Under the pieces are notes generated by a model. The model saw only the letters and a list, made by a program, of their open reading frames with translations. It did no database searches and was not told the DNA's origin. Shown piece by piece: positions 19,090-28,435 of a DNA stretch of 64,000 bases (its first letter is position 1; each line of letters starts with the position of its first letter). A program made the translations under genes and the position numbers. The DNA comes from Sphingomonas_Q fennica_A (GTDB lineage Bacteria; Pseudomonadota; Alphaproteobacteria; Sphingomonadales; Sphingomonadaceae): NCBI GenBank assembly GCA_036946415.1, contig JAQIJD010000002.1, positions 246,114 to 310,113 of the forward strand, read 5' to 3'.

Positions 19090-20987
19090 TCGCCGAGGCG
19101 GGCCTTGCGATGCTGTGGCTGGCGGCGGCGCTGGCGGCGCTGCAGCTGGGCTTCGCGGTGCTCGCGCTGCGCGGCGCCGGAGACGTCGCGCGGCTGATCC
19201 GCCCCGTCGCGCTGGCGCAGGGGCTGCTGGCGGCGCTGGCCTTCGCGCTCCTGATCTGGCTGTTCGTGGTGGTGGATACGTCGGTGGCGCTGGTCGTCGC
19301 CAACGATCACAGCCTGAAACCCGCGCTCTACCGCTTCGCCGCGGCATGGGGGAACCACGAAGGCTCGATGCTGATGTGGGTGACGATCCTGTCGATCGCC
19401 GGCGGCGGCGTGGCGCTGTTCGAGCGGCGGCTGCCCGAGGCGACGCTGCTGGCGACACTGGGCGCGCAGGCGACGATCGCACTCGGCTTCTACGCCTTCC
19501 TGCTGTTCGCCTCCAATCCCTTCGCGCGGATGCTGCCGCCGGCGGCGGACGGGCGGGGCCTCAACCCGCTGTTGCAGGATCCCGGCCTCGCCTTCCACCC
19601 GCCGACGCTCTACGTCGGCTACGTCGGCCTGTCGGTGGCCTTTTCCTTCGCGGTCGGCGCGCTCGTCACCCGCGATGTCGGGCCCGCCTTTGCGCGGGCG
19701 ATGCGGCCGTGGGTGCTGGGGGCGTGGATCTTCCTGACGCTCGGCATCACCGCCGGCAGCTACTGGGCCTATTACGAACTGGGCTGGGGCGGCTGGTGGT
19801 TCTGGGATCCGGTGGAGAATGCCTCGCTGATGCCATGGCTGGCGGCGACCGCTTTGCTCCATTCGGTGACGGTGCTGGCGACGCGCGACGGCCTGCGCGC
19901 CTGGACGGTGATGCTGGCGGTGGTTGCGTTCAGCATGTCGATGATCGGCACCTTCCTCGTCCGTTCGGGCATATTGACGAGCGTGCACAGCTTCGCGGTC
20001 GATCCGCGGCGCGGCGCCTTCATCCTCGCTTTGCTGTTCCTCTACATCGGCGGGGCGCTGGCGCTGTTCGGCGCGCGGATCGGCACGGTGAAGGAAGGCA
20101 GCCGCTTCGATCCGATCAGCCGCGAGGGCGCGCTGGTCGTCAACAATCTGTTCCTGTCGGCGATCCTCGGCATCGTGCTGGTCGGCACGCTCTATCCGCT
20201 GATGGCCGAAGCGCTGTCGGGCGAGAAGCTGTCGGTCGGCCCGCCCTATTTCAACGCCGCCGCCGGGCCGATCGCGCTGGTGATGGTGGCGCTGATGGGG
20301 GCCGGGCCGCTGATGCGCTGGCGGCGCGACGAGGCGCGCGCGGTGGCGCGGCGGATCGCGTTGCCGGTGGCGATCACGGCGGCGGCGCTGGTCGCGACCT
20401 TCCTGTGGGCGCCGGCGATCGGCGTCTTCCCGCGGCTGGGCCTCGCGCTGGCGGCGGGGGTGGGCGTGGCCAGCCTGGCGCCGCTATGGGGCCGCAACCT
20501 GCGCCGCACCCCGCTGTTCACCTGGGGCATGGTGGTGGCGCATGTCGGCATCTGCGTGTCGATGGCCGGGATGGCGGCGGAGAGCGCCTTCACCATCGAG
20601 CGGCTGGCCGCCGCCCGGCTGGGCGAGACGCTGGCGGTCGGCCCGTGGACGGTGCGGCTCGATGCGGTGGCGCCCGTCACCGGCCCCAATTGGCAGGCGC
20701 TGGAAGGCAGCGTGACGGCGCGGCGCGGGGCGGGGGCGCCGATCGCGCTCGCCCCGCAGGCGCGCGCCTTCTGGGCGCCGCCGACCGAGACCAACGAGGC
20801 CGCGATCAAGACGGTGGCGGACGGGCAGCTCTATGTCGTACTCGGCAAGCCGGTGGACGACGAACGCTGGCAGCTGCGGCTGTGGTGGAAGCCGTTCGTG
20901 ACGCTGATCTGGCTGGGCGGGGCGCTGGTTGCGCTGGGCGGGGCGCTGTCGCTCGCCGGGCGGCTGTGGCGGGAGCGGGGGCGGTGA
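19086..20987 (+). CDS. ccmF: Heme lyase subunit CcmF
   Basis: Large inner-membrane protein (633 residues, about 15 hydrophobic segments), the core of the heme ligation complex that attaches heme to apocytochrome c. The periplasmic WWD domain is visible as GWGGWWFWDPVENASLMPWL. The flanking segments FHPPTLYVGYVG and LLHSVTVLATR carry conserved heme-ligand histidines. The GTG start overlaps the ccmE stop by 4 nt. Confidence 0.95.
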   Translation: MIAEAGLAMLWLAAALAALQLGFAVLALRGAGDVARLIRPVALAQGLLAALAFALLIWLFVVVDTSVALVVANDHSLKPALYRFAAAWGNHEGSMLMWVTILSIAGGGVALFERRLPEATLLATLGAQATIALGFYAFLLFASNPFARMLPPAADGRGLNPLLQDPGLAFHPPTLYVGYVGLSVAFSFAVGALVTRDVGPAFARAMRPWVLGAWIFLTLGITAGSYWAYYELGWGGWWFWDPVENASLMPWLAATALLHSVTVLATRDGLRAWTVMLAVVAFSMSMIGTFLVRSGILTSVHSFAVDPRRGAFILALLFLYIGGALALFGARIGTVKEGSRFDPISREGALVVNNLFLSAILGIVLVGTLYPLMAEALSGEKLSVGPPYFNAAAGPIALVMVALMGAGPLMRWRRDEARAVARRIALPVAITAAALVATFLWAPAIGVFPRLGLALAAGVGVASLAPLWGRNLRRTPLFTWGMVVAHVGICVSMAGMAAESAFTIERLAAARLGETLAVGPWTVRLDAVAPVTGPNWQALEGSVTARRGAGAPIALAPQARAFWAPPTETNEAAIKTVADGQLYVVLGKPVDDERWQLRLWWKPFVTLIWLGGALVALGGALSLAGRLWRERGR

Positions 20988-21514
20988 AGCGGCGGCTGAT
21001 CCTGTGGGTGCCGCTACTCGCCGCCAGTCTTTTCCTCGGCGTCTTCGCGAGCGGGCTGATCCACCCGACCTCACCGGTCATCACCTCGCGCCTCGTCGGC
21101 AGGCCGGTGCCGGCCTTCGATCTGCCGCCGGCGACGGCGGGGGTGGCAGGGCTGGACACGCGCGCGCTGGCGGGCAGGCCCTATCTCCTCAACGTCTTCG
21201 CCAGCTGGTGCGTGCCCTGTGCGGCGGAGGCGCCGCAGCTGATGGCGCTGGCGAAGGCGGGGGTGCCGATCGTGGCGGTGGCGATCCGCGACAAGCCCGA
21301 GGACGTGGCCGATTTCCTCGCCCGCTACGGCAATCCTTATGCGCGCATCGGCGCCGATCCGGCCAGTCGCGTGCAGATGACGCTCGGCTCCTCGGGCGTG
21401 CCCGAAAGCTTCATTGTCGGCGCGGACGGGGTGATCCGCCGCCAGATCGTGGGCGACATCCGGCCCGAGATGGTGGCCGGAGTTGCCGCGCAGGTTAAGG
21501 CGGCGGGGCGGTGA
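20984..21514 (+). CDS. ccmG: Thiol:disulfide interchange protein CcmG (DsbE)
   Basis: Membrane-anchored periplasmic thioredoxin of 176 residues that keeps the heme-binding cysteines of apocytochrome c reduced. An N-terminal anchor is followed by a thioredoxin fold with active site Cys76-Val-Pro-Cys79 (ASWCVPCAAE) and the cis-proline region SSGVPESFIV, the normal CcmG pattern. It starts with GTG overlapping the ccmF stop by 4 nt. Confidence 0.95.
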   Translation: MKRRLILWVPLLAASLFLGVFASGLIHPTSPVITSRLVGRPVPAFDLPPATAGVAGLDTRALAGRPYLLNVFASWCVPCAAEAPQLMALAKAGVPIVAVAIRDKPEDVADFLARYGNPYARIGADPASRVQMTLGSSGVPESFIVGADGVIRRQIVGDIRPEMVAGVAAQVKAAGR

Positions 21515-21912
21515 GGCGGTTCGCGCTGCCCCTGTTGCTAGCCGCCGCGCCGGCGCTGGCCGATTCCGGCCTGCCGCCCGAGCGCCTGTCCTACACGCAG
21601 CTTGCCGATCCGGCGCAGGAGGCGGCGGCGCGCGGGCTGATGCAGTCGCTGCGCTGCCTCGTCTGCCAGGGCCAGTCGATCGCAGATTCGGATGCGGAGA
21701 TGGCGGGCGACATGCGCGCGCTCGTCCGCCAGCGCATCGCGGCGGGGGAGCCGCCCGAGGCGGTGCGCGCCTGGCTGATCGACCGCTATGGCGACTGGGT
21801 GAGCTTCGCCCCGCCGCTCGATCGCGCGACATGGCCGTTGTGGATCGCGCCGCTGCTGCTGCTGGCGGCGGGCGTCTGGCTGGTGCGCGGCCGGCTGGGG
21901 CGCCGGCGATGA
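21511..21912 (+). CDS. ccmH: Cytochrome c-type biogenesis protein CcmH
   Basis: Protein of 133 residues with a signal peptide (LPLLLAAAPALADS), the active-site motif LRCLVCQGQ (Cys49 and Cys52) and a C-terminal membrane helix (LWIAPLLLLAAGVWLV). It reduces the disulfide of apocytochrome c before heme attachment. GTG start with a 4-nt overlap onto ccmG. Confidence 0.94.
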   Translation: MRRFALPLLLAAAPALADSGLPPERLSYTQLADPAQEAAARGLMQSLRCLVCQGQSIADSDAEMAGDMRALVRQRIAAGEPPEAVRAWLIDRYGDWVSFAPPLDRATWPLWIAPLLLLAAGVWLVRGRLGRRR

Positions 21913-22565
21913 CGGGCTGGCTGATCTTCGCCGTGCTCGCGCTGGCGGTGGGCGCCGGCCTGTGGCGGTTCGGGCGGCCCGGCCGGGGTGCTGCCGAGAT
22001 GATCGCGGCGGCGCTGCTGGTGGCGGCCGCCGGCTATGCCTGGCAGGGCAGCCCCGGCCAGCCCGGCGCGCGCCCGCAGCCGCGCGATTCTGTCAATGCC
22101 GGCCCCCGCGCCTTCCGGGCGCAGCGCGCCGCCTTCGGCTATTCGACGGTGGGGGCGGATGCCGACATCCTCGCCGCGGCGGACAGCCTCGCCGCGCAAG
22201 GTGCGCCGGATTATGCGGTGGCCACGCTCAGGGCCGGGCTGAATGCGCGGCCGGGGTCGTCCGAATTGTGGACCGGCCTTGCCGATGCGCTGGTCGCAGC
22301 GGCGGACGGGATCGTGACGCCGGCCGCAGACTTCGCCTTCCGCCGGGCCGAACGGCTCAACCCGGACAATCCGGCGCCACGCTATTTCCGTTCGATCGCG
22401 CTGGTCGAACAGGGGGATATCGCCGGTGCCGAGGCGATCTGGCGCGACATCGTCCGCACGGCACCGGAACGGGCCCCCTATCGCCTGCTGGTCGGTCGCA
22501 ATCTGATGATCCTGGACATGATGCGCCAGCGCGCCGCCGCCGGGGCGGGGGGCGCGCCGCGCTGA
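21909..22565 (+). CDS. ccmI: Cytochrome c biogenesis TPR protein, CcmI-like
   Basis: Apocytochrome chaperone of 218 residues that closes the ccm operon. Two N-terminal membrane segments (WLIFAVLALAVGAGLW and MIAAALLVAAAGYAW) precede a periplasmic TPR domain with recurring A..L..GL..P...LW.GLADAL type units. It is short compared with enterobacterial CcmI and has less linker between the membrane part and the TPRs. Its 4-nt overlap with ccmH supports the role. Confidence 0.87.
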   Translation: MTGWLIFAVLALAVGAGLWRFGRPGRGAAEMIAAALLVAAAGYAWQGSPGQPGARPQPRDSVNAGPRAFRAQRAAFGYSTVGADADILAAADSLAAQGAPDYAVATLRAGLNARPGSSELWTGLADALVAAADGIVTPAADFAFRRAERLNPDNPAPRYFRSIALVEQGDIAGAEAIWRDIVRTAPERAPYRLLVGRNLMILDMMRQRAAAGAGGAPR

Positions 22566-22569
22566 CCGG

Positions 22570-22782
22570 TCAGGCGCCGCGCCCGGTCTTCTGCTGCAAT
22601 TCGTCGATCCGCTTCGAGGCGTCGGCCTTGCTCAGCCCGTCTTCCATCTCGACCCCGGCCTCTTCCGACAGCGTCTTGAGGTAGGACGCCTGCGCGCCGG
22701 TCAGCGGCTCGTCGCCGGTCGTCCAGTCGTCCGGATCCTTCTCGGCATTGGAGGTAGGGTTGTTCTTGGGATTGTCGGTCAT
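22570..22782 (-). CDS. DUF3072 domain-containing small protein
   Basis: Acidic, hydrophilic 70-residue protein. The central part (KDPDDWTTGDEPLTGAQASYL, then KTLSEEAG and a SKADASKRIDELQ helix) matches what I know of DUF3072, a SAP-like helical family of unknown function. Start ATG 22782 has GGATGAGG just upstream; the frame stays open further but without a ribosome site. It is convergent with the ccm operon (4 nt apart) and divergent from kup. Confidence 0.8.
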   Translation of the reverse strand: MTDNPKNNPTSNAEKDPDDWTTGDEPLTGAQASYLKTLSEEAGVEMEDGLSKADASKRIDELQQKTGRGA

Positions 22783-22967
22783 GGCCTCATCCTTTCGTTT
22801 CGCCCCGTCCAACGCCGCCGTTCGCGCTCCGTTCCACCGGCGTTCGCTGGCATTGCGGGGGGATGAACGAAATGCTAGTGCCCGCGCCGCGCCGGACGGG
22901 GCATCCCGCCGGCGGCGCAACGACAGGCATCCCGTCGCATGGCCTCTGACAGACCGACCTTTTTCCG

Positions 22968-24923
22968 ATGAGCGACGCGATACCGGCCCATGCCGAATCT
23001 GCGGCCGACGGCCTCGACATGACGGGCCATGCCGACGGCCTGTCGCCGGAAGGGCATGGCGATGCGCACGGCGGCCTGTCCAAGCTGGCGCTGGGAGCGA
23101 TCGGCGTCGTCTATGGCGACATCGGCACCAGCCCGCTCTATTCGATGAAGGAGGTGTTCGTCGGCCACCACCCGCTGGCGGTGGACATGCTGCACATCTT
23201 CGGCGTGCTGAGCCTGATGTTCTGGTCGCTCGTCGTGATCGTGACGTGGAAATATGTGCTGCTGATCCTGCGCGCGGACAACAAGGGCGAAGGCGGCAGC
23301 CTCGCCCTCCTCGCGCTGATCCAGCGCAGCCGGGAAGGCGCCAAGCGCTGGTCGCGCGGGCTCGTCCTGCTGGGGGTGCTGGCGACCTCGCTGTTCTTCG
23401 GCGACTGCATGATCACCCCGGCGATCTCGGTCCTGTCCGCGGTCGAGGGTCTGGCGACGGTCGAGGCCGGCTTCGCGCCGTTCGTGCTGCCGATCGCGGT
23501 CGTCATCCTCGTCGGCCTGTTCATCCTCCAGGCGCGCGGCACGGATACGATCGGGCGCTTCTTCGGGCCGGTGATGCTGGTCTATTTCTTCGTGCTGGCG
23601 GGCCTCGGCATCGCCAGCATCTGGGCGACGCCACAGGTGATCATGGCGCTGAACCCGTTGTGGGCGGCGCGCTTCGTCGCCAACGATCCGCTGCTCGCCT
23701 TCCTGGCGCTCGGCTCGGTCGTGCTGGCGCTGACCGGGGCGGAGGCGCTCTACGCCGACATGGGCCATTTCGGCGCGCGGCCGATCCAGGCGGCGTGGCT
23801 GTTCCTCGTCTTCCCCGCCCTGATGCTTAACTATCTCGGGCAGGCGGCGCTGCTGATGCGCAGCCCGGAAGCGGCCGCCAACCCCTTCTTCCTGATGGCG
23901 GGGGAGGATTGGCGCCTGCCGCTCGTCATCCTCGCCACCGCCGCCACCGTCATCGCCAGCCAGGCGGTCATCACCGGCGCCTTCTCGGTCGTGCAGCAGG
24001 CGGTGCAGCTGGGGCTGATGCCACGCATCCGCATCGACCATACCAGCGCCTCCACGGCGGGGCAGATCTACATCGGCTCGGTCAACTGGTGGCTGATGAT
24101 CATGGTCATCCTGCTCGTCCTGATGTTCGGCGAAAGCAGCAATCTCGCCGCCGCCTATGGCATCGCGGTGACGGGAACGATGTTCATCACCACCTGCATG
24201 ATGGCGGTGCTGCTGACGCGCGTGTGGAACTGGCCGCGGTGGATGGCGGGCGGGCTGGTCGCGCTGTTCCTGCTGTTCGACAGCCTCTATTTCGCCTCCA
24301 ATCTCACCAAGGTGCCGGATGGCGGCTGGTTCCCGCTGCTGGTCGGCATCGTCGCCTTCACGATGCTGACGACCTGGGCGCGCGGCCGGGCGCTGATGAT
24401 CGAGCGGATGAAGGAAGCGGCGATGCCGGTGCAGGTGTTCGTCCGTTCCGCCGTCAATTCCGCATCGCGCGTGCCGGGAACGGCGGTGTTCATGACATCG
24501 GCGGCGAACGGCGTGCCGCACGCGCTGCTCCACAATCTGAAGCACAACAAGGTGCTGCACGAGCGGGTGATCCTGCTGACGGTGAAGATCGCCGACATGC
24601 CCTATGTCGACGAGCCGGGCCGCGCCAGGATCGAGGATCTGGGGCAGGGCTTCTACCGGATGGTGCTGAAATACGGCTTCATGCAAGATCCCGACGTGCC
24701 GGGCGCGCTGCGCGGCGTCAGCGTGTGCGGGGCCGAGTTCAAGATGATGGACACCAGCTTCTTCCTCGCCCGCCAGACGCTGATCGCCTCGTCCCGCCCC
24801 GGCATGGCGCTGTGGCGCGAGAAACTGTTCGCCTGGATGCTGCGCAACGCGGAAAGCGCGATGGAATTCTTCCGCCTGCCCACCAACCGCGTCGTCGAAC
24901 TGGGCAGCCAGGTCGAAATCTAG
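22968..24923 (+). CDS. kup: Kup-type low-affinity potassium transporter
   Basis: Potassium:proton symporter of the KUP/HAK/KT family, 651 residues. About 12 membrane helices (residues 40-460) are followed by a cytoplasmic domain of about 190 residues. Family motifs include GVVYGDIGTSPLYSMKEVF at the first helix and GDCMITPAISVLSAVEG. The N-terminal 35 residues before helix 1 are His-rich (five His). The 182-nt divergent gap to the DUF3072 gene must hold its promoter, but I see no confident -35/-10 pair. Confidence 0.95.
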   Translation: MSDAIPAHAESAADGLDMTGHADGLSPEGHGDAHGGLSKLALGAIGVVYGDIGTSPLYSMKEVFVGHHPLAVDMLHIFGVLSLMFWSLVVIVTWKYVLLILRADNKGEGGSLALLALIQRSREGAKRWSRGLVLLGVLATSLFFGDCMITPAISVLSAVEGLATVEAGFAPFVLPIAVVILVGLFILQARGTDTIGRFFGPVMLVYFFVLAGLGIASIWATPQVIMALNPLWAARFVANDPLLAFLALGSVVLALTGAEALYADMGHFGARPIQAAWLFLVFPALMLNYLGQAALLMRSPEAAANPFFLMAGEDWRLPLVILATAATVIASQAVITGAFSVVQQAVQLGLMPRIRIDHTSASTAGQIYIGSVNWWLMIMVILLVLMFGESSNLAAAYGIAVTGTMFITTCMMAVLLTRVWNWPRWMAGGLVALFLLFDSLYFASNLTKVPDGGWFPLLVGIVAFTMLTTWARGRALMIERMKEAAMPVQVFVRSAVNSASRVPGTAVFMTSAANGVPHALLHNLKHNKVLHERVILLTVKIADMPYVDEPGRARIEDLGQGFYRMVLKYGFMQDPDVPGALRGVSVCGAEFKMMDTSFFLARQTLIASSRPGMALWREKLFAWMLRNAESAMEFFRLPTNRVVELGSQVEI

Positions 24924-25493
24924 GTGCGCGCCGCCATCGTGCTGGCGGCGGGCGCCTCGCGCCGGTTCGGGCGGGCCAACAAATTGCTGATGCCGATCGC
25001 CGGGCGGCCGGTGCTGGCGCATGCGGTGGCGCGTGCCGCCGCGCGGCGGGTGATCGTGGTGACAGGGGCCGATGCGGGGCGGACGGCGCGGATCGCGCGC
25101 GCCGGGGGGGCGGAAGTGGTCCGCGCCCGCGATCATGCCGCCGGCCTCTCGGCCAGCCTCGGCCGTGGGCTGGCCCGGCTCAGGCCGATCGATCGCGAAT
25201 TGCTGGTCTATCTGGGGGACATGCCGTTCGTGCCCGATGCGCGGCGCTGGCGGCTGGCGGGGGCGGATGCGGTGCGGCCCGATCGCGGCCATCCGGTGCT
25301 GCTGCGGACGGCGGCGGTGCGCGCTTTGCCGCTGTCCGGCGACGCCGGGCTGGCGCCGCTGCTGAAACGGCTGCGGGTGCGGACGATCGCGGCGGGGCCG
25401 GGGGCGCGGCTCGATCTCGATACGCGCGTCGCCTGGATGCGCATGCGCCGGATCGCCGGGCGGTATCGCGCGTTCGGCGGCAGATGCGGGTAA
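24924..25493 (+). CDS. MobA/MocA-like nucleotidyltransferase
   Basis: Protein of 189 residues with the NTP-binding N-terminus IVLAAGASRRFGRANKLLMPIAGRPVL and the metal-binding Asp in LVYLGDMPFVPD. These mark the molybdenum-cofactor nucleotidyltransferase-like (MobA-like NTP_transf_3) family, such as the CTP:molybdopterin cytidylyltransferase MocA. No molybdoenzyme genes lie nearby, so the substrate is open. The GTG start follows the kup stop with no gap, so translation is probably coupled. Confidence 0.82.
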   Translation: MRAAIVLAAGASRRFGRANKLLMPIAGRPVLAHAVARAAARRVIVVTGADAGRTARIARAGGAEVVRARDHAAGLSASLGRGLARLRPIDRELLVYLGDMPFVPDARRWRLAGADAVRPDRGHPVLLRTAAVRALPLSGDAGLAPLLKRLRVRTIAAGPGARLDLDTRVAWMRMRRIAGRYRAFGGRCG

Positions 25494-25500
25494 GTCTTTG

Positions 25501-26088
25501 ATGGAACAGGCGGCCGGCTGGATCGCCCCGGCCGCGACGATGATCGCGGCGATGATGACGGCGGCCAATCTGGGCGCGCGCATCACCGGCTGGGGGTTCG
25601 TCGTCTTCACCGTCGGCTCGCTGGCGTGGGTGACGGTGGCGGCAACCACGGGCCAAGCGAACCTGCTGGTCGCCAACGGCTTCCTCACGATCGTCAACCT
25701 CGTCGGCATCTGGCGCTGGCTGGGGAGACGCGCGCGCTACGACGCCGGCGGTCGCGCGGCGGCGGCGGGCAGCGCGGCGAGCGCCGACGAGACGATCTTC
25801 CCGCTCAGTACGCTGGAGGGGCGCCCGGTGCACGGCCGGCAGGGCGGGGTGATCGGCCATGTCGTCGACGTGATGGGGCGCTGCCAGGACGGGGCGATCA
25901 GCTATCTGATCGTGCGGACCGGCGGGGTCGGCGGCGTCGGCGAGACGCTGCATGCGATCGGCCGGAACGAGGCACGCATCGCCGGCGACCGCATCCTGTG
26001 CGATCTCGATGCGGCGACGCTGGCGGGGCGGCCCGCGCTGGATGCCGCCTGCTGGCCACCCAGCGCCGCCGCCGCCGGGGCGGCATGA
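25501..26088 (+). CDS. Membrane protein with C-terminal PRC-barrel domain
   Basis: Protein of 195 residues, function unknown. The first 75 residues carry two or three hydrophobic segments (WIAPAATMIAAMMTAANLGA, FVVFTVGSLAWVTVAA, FLTIVNLVGIWRWL). The C-terminal part reads as a PRC-barrel: LEGRPVHGRQGGVIGHVVDV followed by GAISYLIVRTGG. PRC-barrel domains usually mediate protein contacts at membranes or in RNA processing. The next gene starts by a 4-nt overlap. Confidence 0.78.
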   Translation: MEQAAGWIAPAATMIAAMMTAANLGARITGWGFVVFTVGSLAWVTVAATTGQANLLVANGFLTIVNLVGIWRWLGRRARYDAGGRAAAAGSAASADETIFPLSTLEGRPVHGRQGGVIGHVVDVMGRCQDGAISYLIVRTGGVGGVGETLHAIGRNEARIAGDRILCDLDAATLAGRPALDAACWPPSAAAAGAA

Positions 26089-26600
26089 CGGCGGCGGGGC
26101 CGGCGCCGGTCATCGTTACGGCGCTGCTCGGCGACCGCGATTTCGCCTGGGCGGACGATCTGCGACGACGGCACTTTCCACCCGAGCGCAACCATCTTGC
26201 CGCGCATCTCACCCTGTTCCACCATCTGCCGCCGTCGCTGCTGCCCGAACTGACGGGACGGCTGGTGGCGGCGACGCGCGGCGTGGCGGCGCCGGCGGCG
26301 CGCTACACCGGGCCGATGTCGCTGGGGCGGGGGGTGGCACTCAGGATCGATTCGCCCGGGCTGGCGGCGATCCACGCCGAACTGGCGAACGCGTTCGCCG
26401 GGTTGCTGACGCCGCAGGATCAGGCCGGCTGGCGGGCGCATGTGACGGTGCAGAACAAGGTGACGCCCGCCGAGGCGAAGGCGCTGCTGGCGCGCCTGGA
26501 GGCGGAATGCCCGCCGCGGCCGATCGCCATCGCCGGGCTGGCGGCCTATCATTATCGCGGCGGACCGTGGGAGCTGATCCGCTGCTTCTCCTTCGCCTGA
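26085..26600 (+). CDS. 2'-5' RNA ligase-like phosphoesterase (2H family)
   Basis: Protein of 171 residues with the two signature histidine motifs of the 2H phosphoesterase fold: HLTLFHHLP in the first half and HVTVQNK in the second. Related proteins hydrolyse cyclic phosphodiesters or join RNA ends with 2'-5' bonds; which applies here cannot be told. It overlaps the PRC-barrel gene by 4 nt and is followed 10 nt later by a terminator. Confidence 0.85.
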   Translation: MTAAGPAPVIVTALLGDRDFAWADDLRRRHFPPERNHLAAHLTLFHHLPPSLLPELTGRLVAATRGVAAPAARYTGPMSLGRGVALRIDSPGLAAIHAELANAFAGLLTPQDQAGWRAHVTVQNKVTPAEAKALLARLEAECPPRPIAIAGLAAYHYRGGPWELIRCFSFA

Positions 26601-26610
26601 GGCCGGGCGG

Positions 26611-26635
26611 CTCCCCTCCCGGTGCGGGAGGGGAG
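26611..26635. terminator. Bidirectional hairpin terminator
   Basis: A perfect 10-bp stem (26611-26620 with 26626-26635) with a 5-nt loop lies between the 2H phosphoesterase gene and the convergent DUF3775 gene. Confidence 0.8.
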
Positions 26636-26643
26636 CGGACGCG

Positions 26644-27051
26644 TCAGTCGATCTGGCCGATGCCGTCGCAGGATAGGTCGAAGGCGCTCAGCCCCGCATC
26701 GAGGTTGGCGGCGAGGGTCGGCATGTCGAGCAATTGCGTAATCGGCGATTCAGCGTCGGAGTCGTTCGCCTCGTCGAGCGCATCCTGCCATTCGCTGGCA
26801 TCATAGGTGCCGCGACCGACCCAGGCGAGCGCCAGCACCTCGGCCAGTTGATCCTCGCCCAGATCCTCGAGCAGGGCGGTGATCTCCTCCTCAACGCCGG
26901 TATTGGCCTCGTCCTCCAGCACGGCGAAGGGATCGTCGCTGTCGGTGGGGTCGGCATCCTCCTCGGTCTCGATCGCGGGCACCTGCGCCTCCATCTCGCG
27001 GGCGCGCACGATCAGGCGGCAGATCGTCTCAAGGGAAACCGACAGGTCCAT
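26644..27051 (-). CDS. DUF3775 domain-containing acidic protein
   Basis: Strongly acidic 135-residue protein of unknown function. The C-terminal half (ALAWVGRGTYDASEWQDAL, later TQLLDMPTLAANLDAGL) matches DUF3775, a small alphaproteobacterial family. The N-terminal part has the helix LETICRLIVRAREMEAQVP followed by a long Asp/Glu run. It lies downstream of the flavoprotein on the same strand. Confidence 0.8.
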   Translation of the reverse strand: MDLSVSLETICRLIVRAREMEAQVPAIETEEDADPTDSDDPFAVLEDEANTGVEEEITALLEDLGEDQLAEVLALAWVGRGTYDASEWQDALDEANDSDAESPITQLLDMPTLAANLDAGLSAFDLSCDGIGQID

Positions 27052-27129
27052 GTTCGCCGCTCCTCGGGGCTATTGTTCCGGTGGGCGGCGAACGAGAGCA
27101 TGGCCCCGAGGTTCCATGACGAAAGATAG

Positions 27130-28359
27130 TCAGGCGAGCGACTTGAGCGGCACCGCGGGATCGGCCAGCGCGGCCGGATCGGGGGTGGCGCCGGCGACGA
27201 CCAGCGCCCGGCCGGCGACATAATCCTTGACCATGTTGACGCAATCGAGCGCCACGACCCGCCCGCCCTTCAGATAGACGAGGCTGAAGGCGCGGGTGGC
27301 GGGATCGCCGCGCAGCACCGCCCGGTCGTGCCCGCCCGACAGGCCGACGGTCTGCAACCGCAGGTCATATTGGTTGGACCAGAACCACGGCACCGCGTCG
27401 TAATCGGCGGGCGCGCCGCCGGTGATCGCCTTGGCGACAAGCGTCGCCATGTCGTTGGCATTCTGAACCGATTCGAGGCGGATCGTGGCCCCGTCGGCGA
27501 AGCGGTTGGCGTGCGCCGCGCAATCGCCGATCGCATAGACATGGGGCAGGGTAGTGCGGCACTGGCCGTCGATCGCGACACCGTTGCCGCCCGCGGCGCC
27601 CGCGGCCAGCAGCGGCTCGACCGCGGGGACGATGCCGATGCCGACGATCACCATCTGCGCGGGCACGATCTCCCCGCCCGCCAGCCGCACGCCCGAAGCG
27701 GCGCCGTCCGCCTCCTCGATACACTCGACGGTGACGCCCAGCCGGACATCGACGCCATGGGCGCGATGCTCTGCTTCGTAGAAGCGCGACAGCGGCTCGC
27801 CGGCGACGCGCGCCAGCACCCGATCCTGCGCCTCCAGCACCGTCACCTGCCGGCCGAGCTTGGTGAGGACGGCGGCCGCCTCCAGCCCGATATAGCCGCC
27901 GCCGATCACCGCGACATGGGTGACGGCGGGCAGCTCCGCCATCAGCCGATCGACATCGGCGCGGGTGCGGACGGCGTGGACGCCGCGCAGGTGGTGGCCG
28001 GTGCAGGTGATGCGCCGGGGGCTGCCGCCCGTCGCCCAGACCAGATCGCCATAGCCGATCGTGGCGCCGTCGGCGGTCGTCACTATCTGTGCGTGCGGAT
28101 CGACCGCGGTGACGGTGCGGCCGAGGAGCATATCGACCGCGCGTTCCGCCCAGAAGGCGGCGGGGCGGATGAGGATGCGCTCGAACGGCTTCTCGCCCGA
28201 GAGATAGTCCTTGGAAAGCGGCGGGCGTTCGTAGGGCGGTTCCGGCTCGTCGCCGATCATGCCGATCGTGCCCGCGAACTTCGCCTGGCGGAGCGCGATG
28301 GCGGCCTGCGCCCCGCCGTGCCCGGCCCCCACGATCAGCACGTCATAGCGTTCCTGCAT
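27130..28359 (-). CDS. Ferredoxin/rubredoxin reductase-type FAD flavoprotein
   Basis: NAD(P)H-dependent FAD oxidoreductase of 409 residues. Visible sites are the FAD Rossmann loop (VLIVGAGHGGAQAA), the NAD Rossmann loop (VIGGGYIGLEAA), and the second FAD contact (YAIGDCAAHANRF). ERPPLSKDYL near residue 45 is typical of rhodocoxin/putidaredoxin-reductase enzymes feeding cytochromes P450 or Rieske oxygenases. A P450 partner is not in the window; the 2Fe-2S ferredoxin at 47882 is a possible but distant partner. ATG 28359 is chosen; an upstream ATG at 28389 would add ten residues before the FAD loop. Confidence 0.9.
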   Translation of the reverse strand: MQERYDVLIVGAGHGGAQAAIALRQAKFAGTIGMIGDEPEPPYERPPLSKDYLSGEKPFERILIRPAAFWAERAVDMLLGRTVTAVDPHAQIVTTADGATIGYGDLVWATGGSPRRITCTGHHLRGVHAVRTRADVDRLMAELPAVTHVAVIGGGYIGLEAAAVLTKLGRQVTVLEAQDRVLARVAGEPLSRFYEAEHRAHGVDVRLGVTVECIEEADGAASGVRLAGGEIVPAQMVIVGIGIVPAVEPLLAAGAAGGNGVAIDGQCRTTLPHVYAIGDCAAHANRFADGATIRLESVQNANDMATLVAKAITGGAPADYDAVPWFWSNQYDLRLQTVGLSGGHDRAVLRGDPATRAFSLVYLKGGRVVALDCVNMVKDYVAGRALVVAGATPDPAALADPAVPLKSLA

Positions 28360-28376
28360 CCACCCCAATCCCGTAG

Positions 28377-28405
28377 TTGACCCTTGCATGACAGCTGCCT
28401 ATAGC
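28377..28405 (+). promoter_or_regulatory. Sigma-70 type promoter of tRNA-Met
   Basis: TTGACC (28377-28382) and TATAGC (28400-28405) are separated by exactly 17 nt, and the tRNA begins 30 nt after the -10. It overlaps the beginning of the divergent flavoprotein gene region. This is one of the clearest promoters in the window. Confidence 0.75.
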
Positions 28406-28435
28406 GCCGCCCCATCGCCAGGGCGACAGTCTTGG

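Noticed and set aside
22875..25709. A 944-codon open frame on the minus strand opposite kup and its neighbours
   Set aside because: It is an antisense shadow: composition is His/Arg/Gln/Asp-rich with no domain, while kup on the plus strand has every family motif. Long antisense frames are expected at this GC content.
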